Source of the DNA: Montifringilla adamsi
Lineage: Eukaryota; Chordata; Aves; Passeriformes; Passeridae
Direction: 5' to 3'
Assembly: GCA_017590115.1 (NCBI GenBank)
Contig: JAGGNK010008604.1
Span: 1-64,000 of the forward strand
Length of the DNA: 64,000 bases
Numbering within the stretch: the stretch's first letter is position 1; every line of letters begins with the position of its first letter. Both the position numbers and the translations under genes were made by a program. Below are positions 10,191 to 21,298 of this stretch, in pieces. The notes beneath the pieces were generated by a model, which saw nothing but the letters and a program-made list of their open reading frames with translations, did no database searches and was not told the origin of the DNA.

Positions 10191-10970
10191 CTCCATCTTC
10201 CCTTATGTCAATCAGTTGTTCCTGCAAATTCATAAGAAGGTGTTATAGTTTTATAGCTTTAACAAATGGGTTCAAATCCTACTGGAACTCTTCATTTGGA
10301 AGATTTTTACACAGGTTATAAAATTCTGGTTCCAAATTTTTTAAGTGCAAAAATATGAAAGTTTTTATTGGTGATGCACTTACCAGTTGATTATATGGAC
10401 CAATCAAATTTCATATCCAGTGTTTCTTTTTCACTGCTGTGGTGTTTACTGTAGTTGGGGGTTGTGTCCCTTTAACCATGGTGTCCTGAGATGTGGTTTG
10501 AGTCCCTGTCTCAACCATACTCTTCTGATGGTGCTGAACAGTCTTGAGAGGCACAGGCCAAGCCCCAGTACAGTGTTAAGAGCTGCTGGGTCTCATTGGG
10601 GTAGGCAAGGCACCCTTCTGTCAAGTGATGCTTGTTCAGGTATAAAATCCCGGGCTATCAGAGGTGATAAGCACTCTAAGCATCTGCTCAAAATTATCTA
10701 CACACCTTGCCACCCAAGAACTGACTGTCTTAGGGTATGTTTCACTGTGGCCTCACCAGCAAGTAGTTTTCTCCAGAATGAAACCAGTTTCTATACACCT
10801 GGCAAAATGACAACAATATTAGATAACACAATCAATCTGCTTATATAAGGATGTGCAAGAACTTTGGTATCCGGTTTAACAAAGCCAGCCACATCAGGCT
10901 CAGAGGAGAAGCGGAAGGTATAATCTTCGTGGCCCTTCACTGGATTCATTCCAGTATATATGTGTTTTTC
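10191..10970. other. No gene recognised
   Basis: A 153-codon plus frame (10387-10848) shows no domain, no splice context and no relation to known families that I can see. It probably reflects chance or old LTR sequence. Confidence 0.4.
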
Positions 10971-11620
10971 TTGTACCTGGACCTCAGAACTGGACACAGT
11001 ACTCCGGGGGGGGNNNNNNNNNNNNNNNNNNNNNNNNNNNGGGGTGTCTCACCAGTGCTGAGTAGAACAGAAGGATCACTTCCCTTGACTTGCTGGCAAC
11101 ACTCTTCCTCATGCAGTGCAAAATGTCATTGACCTTTGACACAAGGATGCATTGCTGTCTTATGCTCAACTTTTTGTCCACTGAAATCCACAGATCCTTC
11201 TCTGCAAAGCTATTTCTTCATGTTGTCAACATCCCTCTGAATGACAGCACAACCATCTGGTCTATCAACCATTCCTCCCATCTTTGTGTCATCGGCAAAC
11301 TTGCTGAGGGTACACTGTCCCATGATCCAAGGTCACTAACAGATATGTTAAAAAGTACTCACTCCAATATTTATACCTGAGGTACACCACTTGTGACTGG
11401 CCTCCAACTAGACTGTGTCACTGATCACAACCCTCTGAGCCCAGCAGTTCAGACAGTTTTCAATCCACCTCACAATCTGCTTAGATAAGTCATACTTCAT
11501 CTGTTTGTTTATGAGGATGTTAGGGCAGAGTGTGAACAGCTTTGCTCAAATGAAGATAAACAATATCCACTGATCTCCCCTCATCCACAAAGCCATTCAT
11601 CTCATCACAGAAGGCAATGA
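10971..11620 (-). mobile_element. CR1 LINE fragment with assembly gap
   Basis: Minus-strand CR1 reverse-transcriptase region. The minus strand reads FADD-like sequence near 11290 and the conserved GACTCTG-, ACACTCTTCC-type blocks. An N run (11014-11040) interrupts it, flanked by G runs on both sides. Confidence 0.9.
11014..11040. other. Assembly gap (27 N)
   Basis: Twenty-seven undetermined bases between G-runs. The true length is unknown. It probably reflects a poly-G dropout. Confidence 0.98.
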
Positions 11621-11689
11621 GTGCTGGGGATGAGAGAAAATGCAAAGAAAATTCTAAATGCAAAAAATAAATATATCAGCAAAGGGAAA

Positions 11690-12130
11690 AGTACACTTAT
11701 GCAGTGTTGTAGCGTTGAGCTTGCAGGTGGTGTTTTTTCTTCTTCTCTTTCCCATGCAAGATTCCTTTTATTTAAATTTCATTACAGATAAACTGCCACC
11801 TTCTGATTGGTCCCTTGGGCCTCTGCTAATTTTGTAATACACAAAACATGTCTCAAGCATTCCATGCATGTGATGGTTTTCAATCACAATAAGTCACACA
11901 CTCATACATCAGATTTTTCCACCAAAATGTTTTTTTTTTTTCACAGCATCCTCAGAAAACACACAAATTAGCAAAGCCTTTAGGGTTGACATTCTCTTGT
12001 TCTAATCTTGATTAGGTTACCAGGTGTTTGGCACTGTTCCTATATCTCCCCCTGTTTTGTTTTTTGTGCAAAGGGTTCATGGCAATCACGGTGTACACCT
12101 GTGTTGAGGTGTTATTGTGTCTAGGGCCTT
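11690..12130 (-). repeat. Probable LTR U3/R fragment (-)
   Basis: Non-coding, with ACTGCCACCTTCTGATTGG-type (CCAAT reversed) sequence near 11800 and a T-rich run near 11930. Assigned by general LTR character only. Confidence 0.3.
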
Positions 12131-13000
12131 CAAAGAGACAAGAGCCATTGTTGGTTGCTATAAGGTTGTTTATTGCATGAATACATCAGTCTTGAAGGCA
12201 AAGAGTTCAAGGTGTTAAAGTCTGTGCCAAAAGCTTTCTGGTATAGAGTCCCAAGCCAGATCTGCAGCTGCAAGGCTGCTCTCTAGTATAGAGTCCCAGG
12301 TCTCGTGCAGGAGCCGCAGCAGTAGCAGCTGTTCCAGGCACAGAGTCCAATATGTCGCTATTGAGTAAGAAATGACACAGACTCATCAGAAGGCTGATTG
12401 GCATAATAATGCGCCCTATATTTGGAACTGCTCCTTTTTTATAGACTGTTCCAATCCAGGTAAATTTGATTGGTCATTTAGTTAACACTTTTCACCTGAT
12501 TGGCTAATTAACAAGAGGCCCTTCTTATAAACAATCTTTGAGAAAAACAAGAAAACAGAGTAGGAAAACACCACCTGCAGGTTGTTTATGATAATAAGCT
12601 ATCATTGTTTATCTTCAACTCCCTAAAGTCTCTCAGGCCGATTCTGGGAAAACTTATCAAGTTTTCTCGCTCTCTGACCAGGTTGTCACATCCACACAAT
12701 GTCCTGAGCAGCAGTAGAGTCCAGTGTTCAGAGAAGCAGCAGCAGGGACCACAGCCTTTTTTCTTCTTTCTTCTTCTTCTTCTTGTTCTTCTTGTTGTCG
12801 TGGTGTTGATGGTTGTGGTTTTGGTGGTCATTGTTGATCGCACCCCATTACAAGGCATTTTATTCATAAAACATCCAATCAGCTAAAGACATGATTCTAA
12901 AACATTCATTCTAAACCAATCTGAACTTGATTCTAATGTGCAGAGGTAATTCAAAAGTAGTATAAATTCTTACCTAAAGAACTACGCATATAATATTATC
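12131..13000 (-). repeat. Older LTR/ERV segment hosting a nested LTR-X
   Basis: Sequence on either side of LTR-X (12131-12352 and 12697-13000) shares a short CAAT at the junctions and reads as one interrupted element with repeated AGAGTCCCA/AGAGTCCA motifs. A TTC-rich microsatellite lies at about 12762-12800. The 400 bases from 13000 to 13419 are AT-rich and hold no recognisable gene. Confidence 0.4.
12353..12696 (-). repeat. LTR-X solo copy (344 bp)
   Basis: The minus strand begins TGTGGATGTGACA and ends AATAGCGACA. The length is exactly the same as the 5' LTR at 54753-55096. No primer-binding site follows the 3' end, so this is a solo LTR. It is nested in the older LTR sequence around it. 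Confidence 0.9.
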
Positions 13001-13419
13001 TATTTATGCAACTATGCTGTTTTCTTACTTAAAATTTATGTATCTAGTTTACCTGTCTATGTGAATAGTTCTATCTATTTACACATGTAATTTTATCTGT
13101 TTTACATGAATAATTCTATCTATTCTAGTGGCAAGGTTCTGCTATGTTTTTGTTATGTCTGGAGCTAAGTTACTGAACTTTAAACTAGGCCTTAGGGCCT
13201 TTACTAGCTAACACAGTTTCTTAAGTCACTTAAAATGTATTTCTACTTACTTAAAACTATAACTTCTACTTAAAACTTAAACCTACACTTCTACTCCATA
13301 TCTATGTGGCTTAATATACCTTAATTTCTCTAAAGGCTTTAATTCAACCCCTGCATTTTTCTCTCTCTGAAGGATTCAGAGAGACTTCTGACTCATACAC
13401 TCCAACACACCTGGGCTTT

Positions 13420-14180
13420 TGTCTTGATTTGAAAGACAGGTATCAGCTAAGGAAAGCAGGAGCCTCCCTTGGAATGGAAAATATGACCTCCTTCCCTCCA
13501 AATTATTATAACTTTGAAATTAAGGGGCTTTCAAGCAAAGATATGGGAAAAGGAATAACTGTTCTTTACTAGTATGTATAACAAGGCAAGCAAACAACAA
13601 CTATGGCAGCAAAAACAAACAAGAACACAAAACACAATAAACAGTCTCTTCCCACTCTTTAAGCAATTTCCCCTTTCGTGTAGTTATGGTCACAGCCAGC
13701 AGGGGTGCTGGCAGGTTCCTGGGTGGGCAGGGCAGGTGCAATGACTCCCCCTCGGCTGCAGGGGGCACTGTGGTATGAGTCCGGCTGTCTTTTCTCCACA
13801 TGGAAAACGGGGGATGCAGCTGGCAGAAGGGAAGGAGAAGGGGCTTCCTTTATGAACCCCCATGGGCAGCCAGTCCTGGTGCTCTCTCTGGATAGCAAAA
13901 GGAGCTGTAGCAGGGACCTTGGAGTAGCAAGCTGGGAAGGCAGGGATGAGCAAAGTCCCAGAGTGGTAAATGAGATGTATCAGAAACTCGGCAGCTGTAG
14001 CTGGAACTGCGGGGCATCTGGGCAGGCAGGCAGGGGGTGTGAGTTACAGTGTAGCAAAGAAACCTTGGAGCAGTGGCAGAGAAAACAGCGGGGGCTGGGC
14101 AGTGGCCACCCGGCTCCTGAACACAGCCAAGAGAGAAACAGCCCCTCGGATGGGGAGGGTGAAAGGAGTTGATCAATATT
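13420..14180 (-). repeat. LTR-Y copy (approximate ends)
   Basis: Shares TGTCTTG...AAAGACAGGT and the following 150 bases with LTR-Y at 43343. The minus strand carries a CTAGTAAAGAAC block where the other copy has CTAATAAAGAAC. The far end is not clear. A 155-codon plus frame (13705-14172) lies within U3 and looks incidental. Confidence 0.55.
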
Positions 14181-14629
14181 TAACTCATGTAAGCATGAGT
14201 TAACTTTTAAGTCAGCAAATATTAATCACAAGCCTATGAAGCAGGATGTGCCTTAGCCTTGTCAAGATAAGAGGAACAAAACCTATTATCAGCATAAAAC
14301 ACTGAACCAGCCAGTGAAGGACTACGCATGCTTCAGAAAGAAAGGTGAAAAGGGAAGAGTGAATATGAGAAAAGAGGCTCATTCTTTAAAATTTTTAAAG
14401 GTATAATAAGGGATAAAGGAAAAGTAACAGCACTGGGTGCATAGCCGTAGCCAGATGCACACGATTTACTATACCAACTCTTCTTATATACTTTTTCATT
14501 GCATTGGTCAAATGCATATTCATGAAGATTATACATATTCAAACATTCCTTTGCGTGTACATGTTCTGGGAATTCTTTAGCTTAGTTTGACCCCTGACCT
14601 CATCTTCTTAGAGTACGTGCCACCGAAGC
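14181..14629. other. No gene recognised; short perfect hairpin
   Basis: Non-coding. An 8-bp inverted repeat AACTCATG/CATGAGTT with a 4-base loop lies at 14182-14201. Nothing else is identified. Confidence 0.4.
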
Positions 14630-15170
14630 ACGGAAAGATGACTCTTCAACTAATTAAAGCTGAAAAGTGGTATGTTTATTACAGCGCTGGGCACAAGTGG
14701 AATTATTTCCAAAGGCAAGTGCAAAGAGTCATAAGCTCCTGCTCTCTATTTATCCAAAAGGGTTTTACATATTCAAATGGTTTCCAGGATGGTTTCTATG
14801 ATGCTTATTACATAAACATTAGCTCTCACCTAGTATTATAATTAGCTGAATATCCATTACGGCTGCACAATTGTCCTCTTTAATTGGGTTGGCGGGCTTC
14901 TGGGGAGGAAGTAAGACACCTTTCTCATGGTAAATTCTTCACTCGTGTTAAGTTGGCAGGGCTCCTTGACTTGCTGGTCACAGTCCAAACCTTTCATTCT
15001 TAGAAGTCAATGGTATTTATGGCTCCTGCACTCTTACAATATTTCATATAACACCTGTCATTCCTCAACCTTGTTTCAGTTATCCCCACCTGGTATCAAT
15101 TGATTTTCTTGTTAAACTCTAATCACAGTATCTTTGCTAACTACATTTCTAACTTAACCCCTTAGACTTA
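14630..15170 (-). repeat. LTR-V copy (-)
   Basis: Shares ACTCTTCAACTAATTAAAG, TTTATTACAGCGC and GGAATTATTTCCAAAGG with the copy at 33935. Orientation is taken from the reversed poly(A)-type TTTATTAC context. The right boundary is approximate. Confidence 0.65.
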
Positions 15171-15239
15171 CCACAATGCAGATGTGATTTTGAGAGTCTT
15201 GTATTTTATTTCCTCAAAAGGCCCCCTTGAAGCGATACG

Positions 15240-15900
15240 TGGAATAAATAAACTCCACAACCTGATGTATTTATGAAGTGGGTATGTATTGTCAGTACCC
15301 GGCACAAGCGAGATAGCTCTCATGAAAACTTGTGCCCCGAGCCCTGGTCTGAGCCACATCTTTATTCACAAAGCTGTTCCATATACATTACATTGCACAA
15401 CTTTGCCATGCATATTCAACCCCTGGCCCCGCCTGTCCTTGCCTTGCATGTTAATTAGATCCACACCCTTCTGAGCATGCGTTGTTCACGGTGGTGGTCA
15501 CACGGGGGTCTTTTGGTGGTCTCTGAGGCTGAAGGCCATGGTCTTCCCCATGATTGAACTTTTGAACTTTTCTCCTTTGCGCTTGCACTTTGGTCCCTTG
15601 GTGCTTATCTGAGTACGTCTGTCAATTTTGATCAGCTTGGAGACAGAGGAGCTCCTTTATCTGGGTTTCTTGCATCCCTTGGTCTTCTCCTGGTATTGTT
15701 CTTTACTGCAAGAAGCTTCAGAAATTTGCATTTTCCTATGCCCTTTGTACCATGGCGGAGGTTTCTTAAGTAAAAGGTTAAAATTGAACACACAATTCTA
15801 CAAGCTAAAATTTAAATGCTTAATTCATATTGCTAACTTAAGTGAACCCCCAAAACCTCCATTTCACCCTGGTCTGTGGTTTGACAGTTATTGATAGCCG
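15240..15900 (-). repeat. LTR-V-related fragment (-)
   Basis: The ACTCCACAAC, GTGGGTATGT and GGCACAAGCG blocks resemble LTR-V, though more distantly than the other copies. No coding capacity. The AT-rich stretch 15900-16340 that follows holds nothing I recognise. Confidence 0.4.
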
Positions 15901-16344
15901 AAGGGTCAGTGGTAGATTCCTCCTTGCTCTTTTGGTGTTATTTTCCTGGATCTTTTCAATATTATTTTATCATACAGATGTTTTAGCCATATTTACAAGT
16001 ACTTTCAATCAATATTAGCTATTTCACTATTGTCAGTTAGTTACAAAAATAATAGCATTCGTTATTATTCCACAATTACTTCTGCAAAAGTTAATGTTAT
16101 GATACACAGCACATAGCCTTTATTTTAATATTTTGCAAACACCTAAACTATAATATATATTTATCACACTAAAATATACAATCTACACAGGGTATTAACC
16201 ATAAAAGGCTGATAAATTATACTATATGAAAAGCGGTTAAAAATCTTACAAACTGTACTATGTAAAAATATTTTGCCAAAGCCAATATATAACAGCAAAA
16301 GCCAACAACTACATAGTTATTTATAACAATGAAGAAGACTGCCA

Positions 16345-16635
16345 GGCTTCATCAGAACGACCCCTGAGAAAGACTTGGAGCCTTCCTCAGTGCAACCACC
16401 AGAATACACTGTGCTTGCACATCATGTATGCTAATGATATTAATAACTTCCAAGAAGTAATTTGTATAATCACTCCTATCCCAAGGAATGTAATGAATAT
16501 GAATGAAATTTAACCATATATTGTGCTGTGTAAAAGTGCTGGGTGTGTGTGTTAGGAGGAGTGATCCCCCATGTACCCAGTGCTGAATAAAGCAAATACC
16601 CACCTCACTGAGTCAGTCTCTGACGTGATTTTTGG
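16345..16635 (+). repeat. ERVL-like LTR, R/U5 part (+)
   Basis: AATAAAG at about 16586 is followed by CTCACTGAGTCAGTCTCTGACGTG and an end TTTTTGGCTCAGCA. A leader-like sequence beginning TTGGAGCG follows. The 5' boundary is approximate. Confidence 0.55.
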
Positions 16636-17040
16636 CTCAGCATTGGAGCGAATCAAGGGGGCTCAGGGATCCCAGCGTTTTCCCGAGGCACCTGAGCAGA
16701 TGGTCAAAGTCCTTTTTTAAGGAGGTAGGGTGTTAATAAGGTCCCAGTTCAGTGTTTGCTGTCATGAGTAAAAGCTCACCCCACAGCAGAAGCAGGACTG
16801 GACTGGGCTCTGGCGGAGCTAGCAAATTGCCCCCACCCCAGGCAGCAGGTCAACTGTCCTCCTCCAAAGCAGAGAGAGAGAGAGGTAGGAGCTGCACCCA
16901 ACCCCTTTTCTCCAGCCCACTTCTCCAGTATCTCTGCCCTTCCCAGAGAGATCCCCCAGGTAAAAAGAGAGAGTAGCCAGCTGGACCCCTGTCATATTCA
17001 CATGCCCTCTGAACAGAGAGAAGCTGTGAGAGAAGCAGAG
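16636..17040 (+). other. Retroviral leader-like, non-coding
   Basis: GC-rich sequence directly after the LTR end, with a short (GA)n run near 16869. It fits a 5' untranslated leader, but no gag motif follows. Confidence 0.3.
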
Positions 17041-17049
17041 AAAAGAATG

Positions 17050-17400
17050 ATCAAAACAATTTTTATCTCATTTGCTGCTCCTGTGTTTGTGCTCATGTGG
17101 AATGTGTTCTGGAGATTGTTTATCCAAGGTGATTGCTTGATTGTATTCTGGTGGAATTGTTTATGTTAATTAGCCTATCAGGTCCTAGCTGTGTCCTGAC
17201 TGTCGGGAGACAGTCACGAGTTTTCTTTAGGATTCTTTGTAGTATAGATGTAGTATAGTATAATGTAATATAGTATAGTTTTAATAAAGCAAGTGTTCAG
17301 CATTCCAAAGCCTTGGAGTCAGATGACAATCATTCCCAGACGTTGGGGTCGCCTGGGATCCTATAGACCCCTCCCCTGAGCTGTGACCACTTCTTTTATC
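17050..17400 (+). repeat. LTR fragment (+)
   Basis: A run of TATAGTATAATG-type sequence leads into TTTTAATAAAG at about 17280, then a U5-like stretch ending near GGGGTCGCCTGGGATCC. It is opposite in strand to the env remnant next to it, so it is a separate element. Confidence 0.5.
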
Positions 17401-17860
17401 TCTCTTAAGTAGCTGGTTGTTGTTGTCTCTTAGAACACATATGGGAGAAAATTCTTTGAGCGAAAGAAACAAAAGGAAGAATCCTAACCCCCAACAGCTT
17501 TGTCTTCTCTGAGGCGGTTGATGCTTCAGATGAGTTGCAGAACTATAAACACACAAAAAGATTTTAAAAACTTCCCTCTGCCACAAAAACCTACATGCAT
17601 AAATTAAGTCTCTCAAACCAGTGTTTGGGATTAAGCCATTGTACATCATTAGACAATTCATTCCATACATTTTGTTCTGCTAGGTTTTGTACCTTAGTCA
17701 TCTGCTGCTTTAAGGATTGGATTAAATCTTGCACTTCACCATTAATGTTAGTAGCAAAGGCACCCTGTAAACAGGCTTTAACATTTCCAGCCACAAGTGG
17801 TTTGATTCCAGTGAAGGGGAGTGTTTTTGCCAATTGACAGGGGAGATCTAAAGGGCACAA
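17281..17860 (-). pseudogene. env: Env transmembrane subunit remnant, C-terminal part
   Basis: The 89-codon frame at 17591-17860 has a Gln-rich helical stretch (SLKQQMTKVQNLAEQN) followed by a Trp-containing segment (VQWLNPKHWF). That pattern is typical of the ectodomain end of a retroviral TM protein. The next frame (17281-17670) reads into non-env sequence. It lies downstream of the coiled-coil part at 18672-18854, from which it is separated by an inserted element. A dead fragment of an ERV on the minus strand; the family is judged betaretrovirus-like from the env leader and integrase upstream. Confidence 0.5.
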
Positions 17861-17874
17861 ACACTAATGGAATG

Positions 17875-18655
17875 AATGATCTTATTTTACTATGAATATT
17901 AAGGAAACAGAAAAGTAAAATGACACATTTAATAAAACAATGAGCTTACTATGTGCTCAGCTTTAGCAACAAGCAAAAATAAGCAAGGTAATGCACCTAA
18001 TCATTACTATATGAGAGAAAGGATAGTGATTTAGAAAGAGATATCATCAATTGCCTAATATTTTACCATCATCCATCTCCAATTACTGGAGAGTGTAGTT
18101 TCACAGCAAGGACCCAGAGAACCCTTCCAAGTAATTGGGAAAACCCATGCAGTGCGTCCACTCACAGGTAAGGTCTGAGTTTGCCCCAAAAGGAGGTCCA
18201 GTTTTTATAGGCCCAAATTGGCAAGTAGAAATTACTTGATTATATTTTTAGTGCGGAAACACCTAGGTCTGATGGAACACTTCCCGACCAGTCAGGGTCA
18301 GGGCTTGGCCAGAGCCCAGGCCTAGGCGGAGAGGGTTTTCCCTGAAATATCCTACAAACAAGTCTCTATTAATGTCAGTTGGAAAAGTTTCTTAAAATAA
18401 TAAATTTCTTACAGATAACTACACAAGGTTATGTCAAAGTTTCTAAAGCAGACGGTTTGGGGTTAAACAGCTAGGATCAGTGTCTTTGTCATCTATTTTT
18501 AGCTAAATAATACTGATGGCGTAAGTCACAGTGCCCAGGATTCATCTTGTAAGTCAGCTCTGCTGCTCAGGCTTTAGCACATCAGGGAGTAACACACAAC
18601 CCCTGATGCTGGTGTTCCCAATTGCAGTGAAGTTTTAGGCGAGTGTTTAAAGCTT
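17875..18655 (-). repeat. LTR-type insertion splitting env (-)
   Basis: The minus strand has CCTATAAAAACTGG (TATA box, about 18200) and later TTTTATTAAATG (ATTAAA, about 17930). It separates two env TM parts that belong together. Exact ends are not determined. Confidence 0.5.
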
Positions 18656-18671
18656 CTCATCTATCTCCTAA

Positions 18672-18854
18672 TCACACTAGTGCTGCTTCTAATGCATCTA
18701 ATCTAGCTAATACTTGTTGATCAACACTTGCTTGCATGGCCATTTGTGCCATAAAATTACCTAACACATCAGTAACAGCATGAGCAGTTTCCACAGCTTT
18801 TGTAAGCACCGTCATTGCGATAGCAGCAGTATCTTCTATTATTATGGCAGACAT
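18672..18854 (-). pseudogene. env: Env transmembrane subunit remnant, fusion/heptad region
   Basis: A 60-codon frame rich in Ala, Thr and Val at its start (fusion-peptide-like), followed by a heptad pattern ending DQQVLARLDALEAAL. That is typical of the N-terminal coiled coil of retroviral TM. Broken on both sides. Confidence 0.6.
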
Positions 18855-18869
18855 AATGAAAGCTATTAG

Positions 18870-19205
18870 CTATCTGATAAAAATGGGAGGATCAACAATG
18901 TGAGCCCAATATACCTGTTCTGCAGTCACCAGGGGTATGATAAAGAGAAAACAGAATTGACTTCTTACAGTACTGTTGCTATCTACTCTTGCTAGGTAGG
19001 CCAAGAAGGTGTTCTCTGGGGTTGGTGCTACTCCTACACTATGCATCAGGATTTCAGCTCTTTGCTGCAGTCTCTTCAGCATCCCCCATGTTATCTCCAG
19101 GTTCATCCACTTGCTGCTGGCTGGTATTGTGTGGCGCCTCTTCTTCACTATTGAGAGTCTCTTCAGCTGGGGTATTGGGTTGTTGGACTGGTCTTTGTAG
19201 CTCAT
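18870..19205 (-). pseudogene. env: Env leader of a betaretrovirus-like ERV, with basic nuclear-signal-like patch
   Basis: A 111-codon frame. Residues about 14-25 include a basic run (LKRLSIVKKRRH), then a Trp/Leu segment and a TPENTFLAYLA stretch before a hydrophobic region. Betaretroviral env genes often start with such a long leader that doubles as an RNA-export protein (Rec/Rem type). The ATG lies within the end of the integrase frame (about 19205-19300), the usual pol/env overlap. The surface subunit that should follow is mostly absent. Confidence 0.55.
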
Positions 19206-19763
19206 GGTACAGTTTTACCAGACGAGAAGTTAACTACTTTGGACCTGTAGGGGATAGAACACATGTATACCCTTTCCCCCAGGTTAGTAAACCAGCTGGG
19301 CCTTGCCATTGCACACCCAAATGTGGATCCTTATATGAAAATTTTGGAAATTGGTTCTGTGCACTCAAACCTTCAGAGCAGTGTCACTCTACTGGGGATC
19401 GAGAGAGATGATCTGCATTCAAGGACTTTAGTGTAAATATTGCATTATCTAATTGTACTTGAGGAGCAATATTCCCGCTTTTTTTGTTTTAATAACGTGC
19501 TTAAGTGTTAAATGACATTGTTCTATCATGTCTTGGACCTGGGGATATTATGGGATCCCTGTAACATGGTTCACACCCCATTGGTGAAGGAATTCCTGAG
19601 CATTTTTAGAAATATAAACAGGGCCGTTGTCAGTTTTTAGTCTTTGGCAGGCCCATAATAGCAAAGTAATGTGTCCAATGTCTATGGATGTCTTTACCTT
19701 TTTCCCCTGTGTGAGCAGAAGCACATATTGGTCTACAAAATGTATCAATGGTAACATGAACAA
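19205..19763 (-). pseudogene. pol: Integrase remnants (core and C-terminal domain)
   Basis: The 71-codon frame at 19548-19763 has the integrase core block KTDNGPVYISKNAQEFL, containing the second catalytic Asp, followed by HQWGVNHVTGIP. A second piece near 19205-19290 reads WGKGYTCVLSPTGPK, the C-terminal DNA-binding domain of betaretroviral integrases. The part holding the catalytic Glu and the linker is lost or scrambled. Confidence 0.75.
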
Positions 19764-19793
19764 ACCTCAAATGACCAAAAGAATGTATGTGAG

Positions 19794-20448
19794 TGTCCTA
19801 GGGTGACGTTATGATGTTTGTATCCCCAATCGTCTGTTCTGTTTATGCTGAATATTATATTCTGTGCCTACAAGACTGGCTCTGAGAGCAAAGGTGGGGA
19901 GAAGAAGAAGAAGCACAGAGTTTGTTATCAGGAACTGCACTCACTCCTCCACATTCTGCTGGACTGTGTTGTCTGGGCACGGACAAGGCAGAACAGGGCC
20001 CTCCTTTGTTTCTTAATCAGTTTAGCTAGCTGAGGCAGAAAAGTTTTCCCTGGACTGGTTTTCTTTCCCTTTTCTTGGAACTGTTTGAACCTGCTCCGGA
20101 CTGGGACCCGGGAAAAAACCGAGAGCTCACACTTTGTAGCCTACCAGGGCCTACTCTGGGCAGCAGCCTTTCCCAGCACCAGAGGGACTGATAACAGAGC
20201 GACCACCCACAGGAGAGATTTTCTGAATTTGTCATCTCTTCAGAGCAGCGGCAAATGAGTTTTGTCATCTGGTACTGTTTATTTTTTTTGTGCTGGGGAG
20301 TGCTTTGCCTGTTAAAGAAACAGGTTTTTTTCCACTTCTCTCCAAGGAAATTTTTCTCGAACCGGTTGGGGGGAGGGGCTGTGTGGGTTTGCTTTCTGGG
20401 GGGGCCCCTTTTGGAGGTTTTCTCCCAAATTTGCCCTAAACCAGGACA
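19794..20448 (+). repeat. LTR (+), TGTCCT/AGGACA ends, 655 bp
   Basis: Perfect 6-bp terminal inverted repeat. The first 60 bases match the LTR at 2131. It sits between integrase remnants on its left and a CR1 on its right. No target duplication is visible (TGTGAG versus CCATCC), suggesting later recombination. Confidence 0.7.
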
Positions 20449-20903
20449 CCATCCTTGGGCCTGCTTCCAGACAGCCCAGCTGCATCCCCTACCCCTTTCA
20501 AACCTAGTTTCAAGACCTCTCAACAAGTTCTGCCAGTTCATGAGCTAAAAACCTTCTGCCCTTAACAGAGAGATGGACCCCATCTGGTTCCAGCAGGCCA
20601 GGTGCCGTAAAAGTTGCCCCATGATCCAAGAATCCGAAATTCTGCTGATGACACCAACCTTTGAGCAACTTATTGATAATGTGAGCTGTCCTAGTCCTTT
20701 TGCCTTTTTTCTCACATACCAAAGGGACTGAGGAAAAGACTACCTGTACCCCTGTACTATCAACCACTTGTCCCAGTGCCCTAAAGTCCCTGTTAATTGC
20801 CCTGACATTTCTCTTTTCAATCTCATCACTGCCAACCTGGAGTATCAGCAGTGGGTAATAATCAGAGGGCTGAATCAGCCCAGGAAGTCACTCAGTGATA
20901 TCC
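20449..20903 (-). mobile_element. CR1 LINE ORF1 fragment (esterase region)
   Basis: Close match to 48855-49312 in the full-length CR1. The minus strand encodes the later part of the CR1 ORF1 esterase-like domain, including a DGVHLSVKGRRFLAHEL segment. It is cut at 20903 by LTR-A. The same element appears to resume at 22751. Confidence 0.9.
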
Positions 20904-21298
20904 TGTAGCCATGATATTTTATGAAAAATCCTTTGCTAGGATTTTCCTCCTATTCTAGCTGAGAAGCCTCAGAAAAGAAATGTAAACAATTAACTATCTG
21001 ATGGCTGTGGAATGTGGTCTGGACATTGTTTACCAACAGGTGCACCTTTGATTGGTGCATGTTGGTTGTTTCTAATTAATGGCCAATCACAGTCAGCTGG
21101 CTCAGACTCTCTGAGAGTCACAAGCCTTTGTTATCACTCCATTCCTGTTCTTTCTAGCCTTCTGATTAATCTTTTCTCTCTATTCTTTTAGTATAGTTTT
21201 AGTATATCATTTTAATGTAATATCTATCACAATATAATAAATCAGCCTTCTGAAACATGGAGTCAAGATTCGTGTCTCCTCACACGGGGCATCAACCA
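20904..21298 (+). repeat. LTR-A solo copy (+), about 395 bp
   Basis: It begins TGTAGCCATG, carries AATAAATCAGCC at about 21236 and ends near CATCAACCA. The left neighbour is CR1, the right neighbour plexin-A intron-like sequence. The flanks (ATATCC versus TACCTA) do not match, so it lies at a recombination junction. Confidence 0.85.

Noticed and set aside
12353..12696. Target duplication for the LTR-X solo copy
   Set aside because: Only a 4-base CAAT is shared and not at the exact ends, so it was not called.
14182..14201. Perfect 8-bp hairpin considered as a terminator
   Set aside because: No adjacent gene and eukaryotic context; likely chance.
20904..21298. Target duplication for this LTR-A copy
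   Set aside because: Flanks ATATCC and TACCTA do not match.
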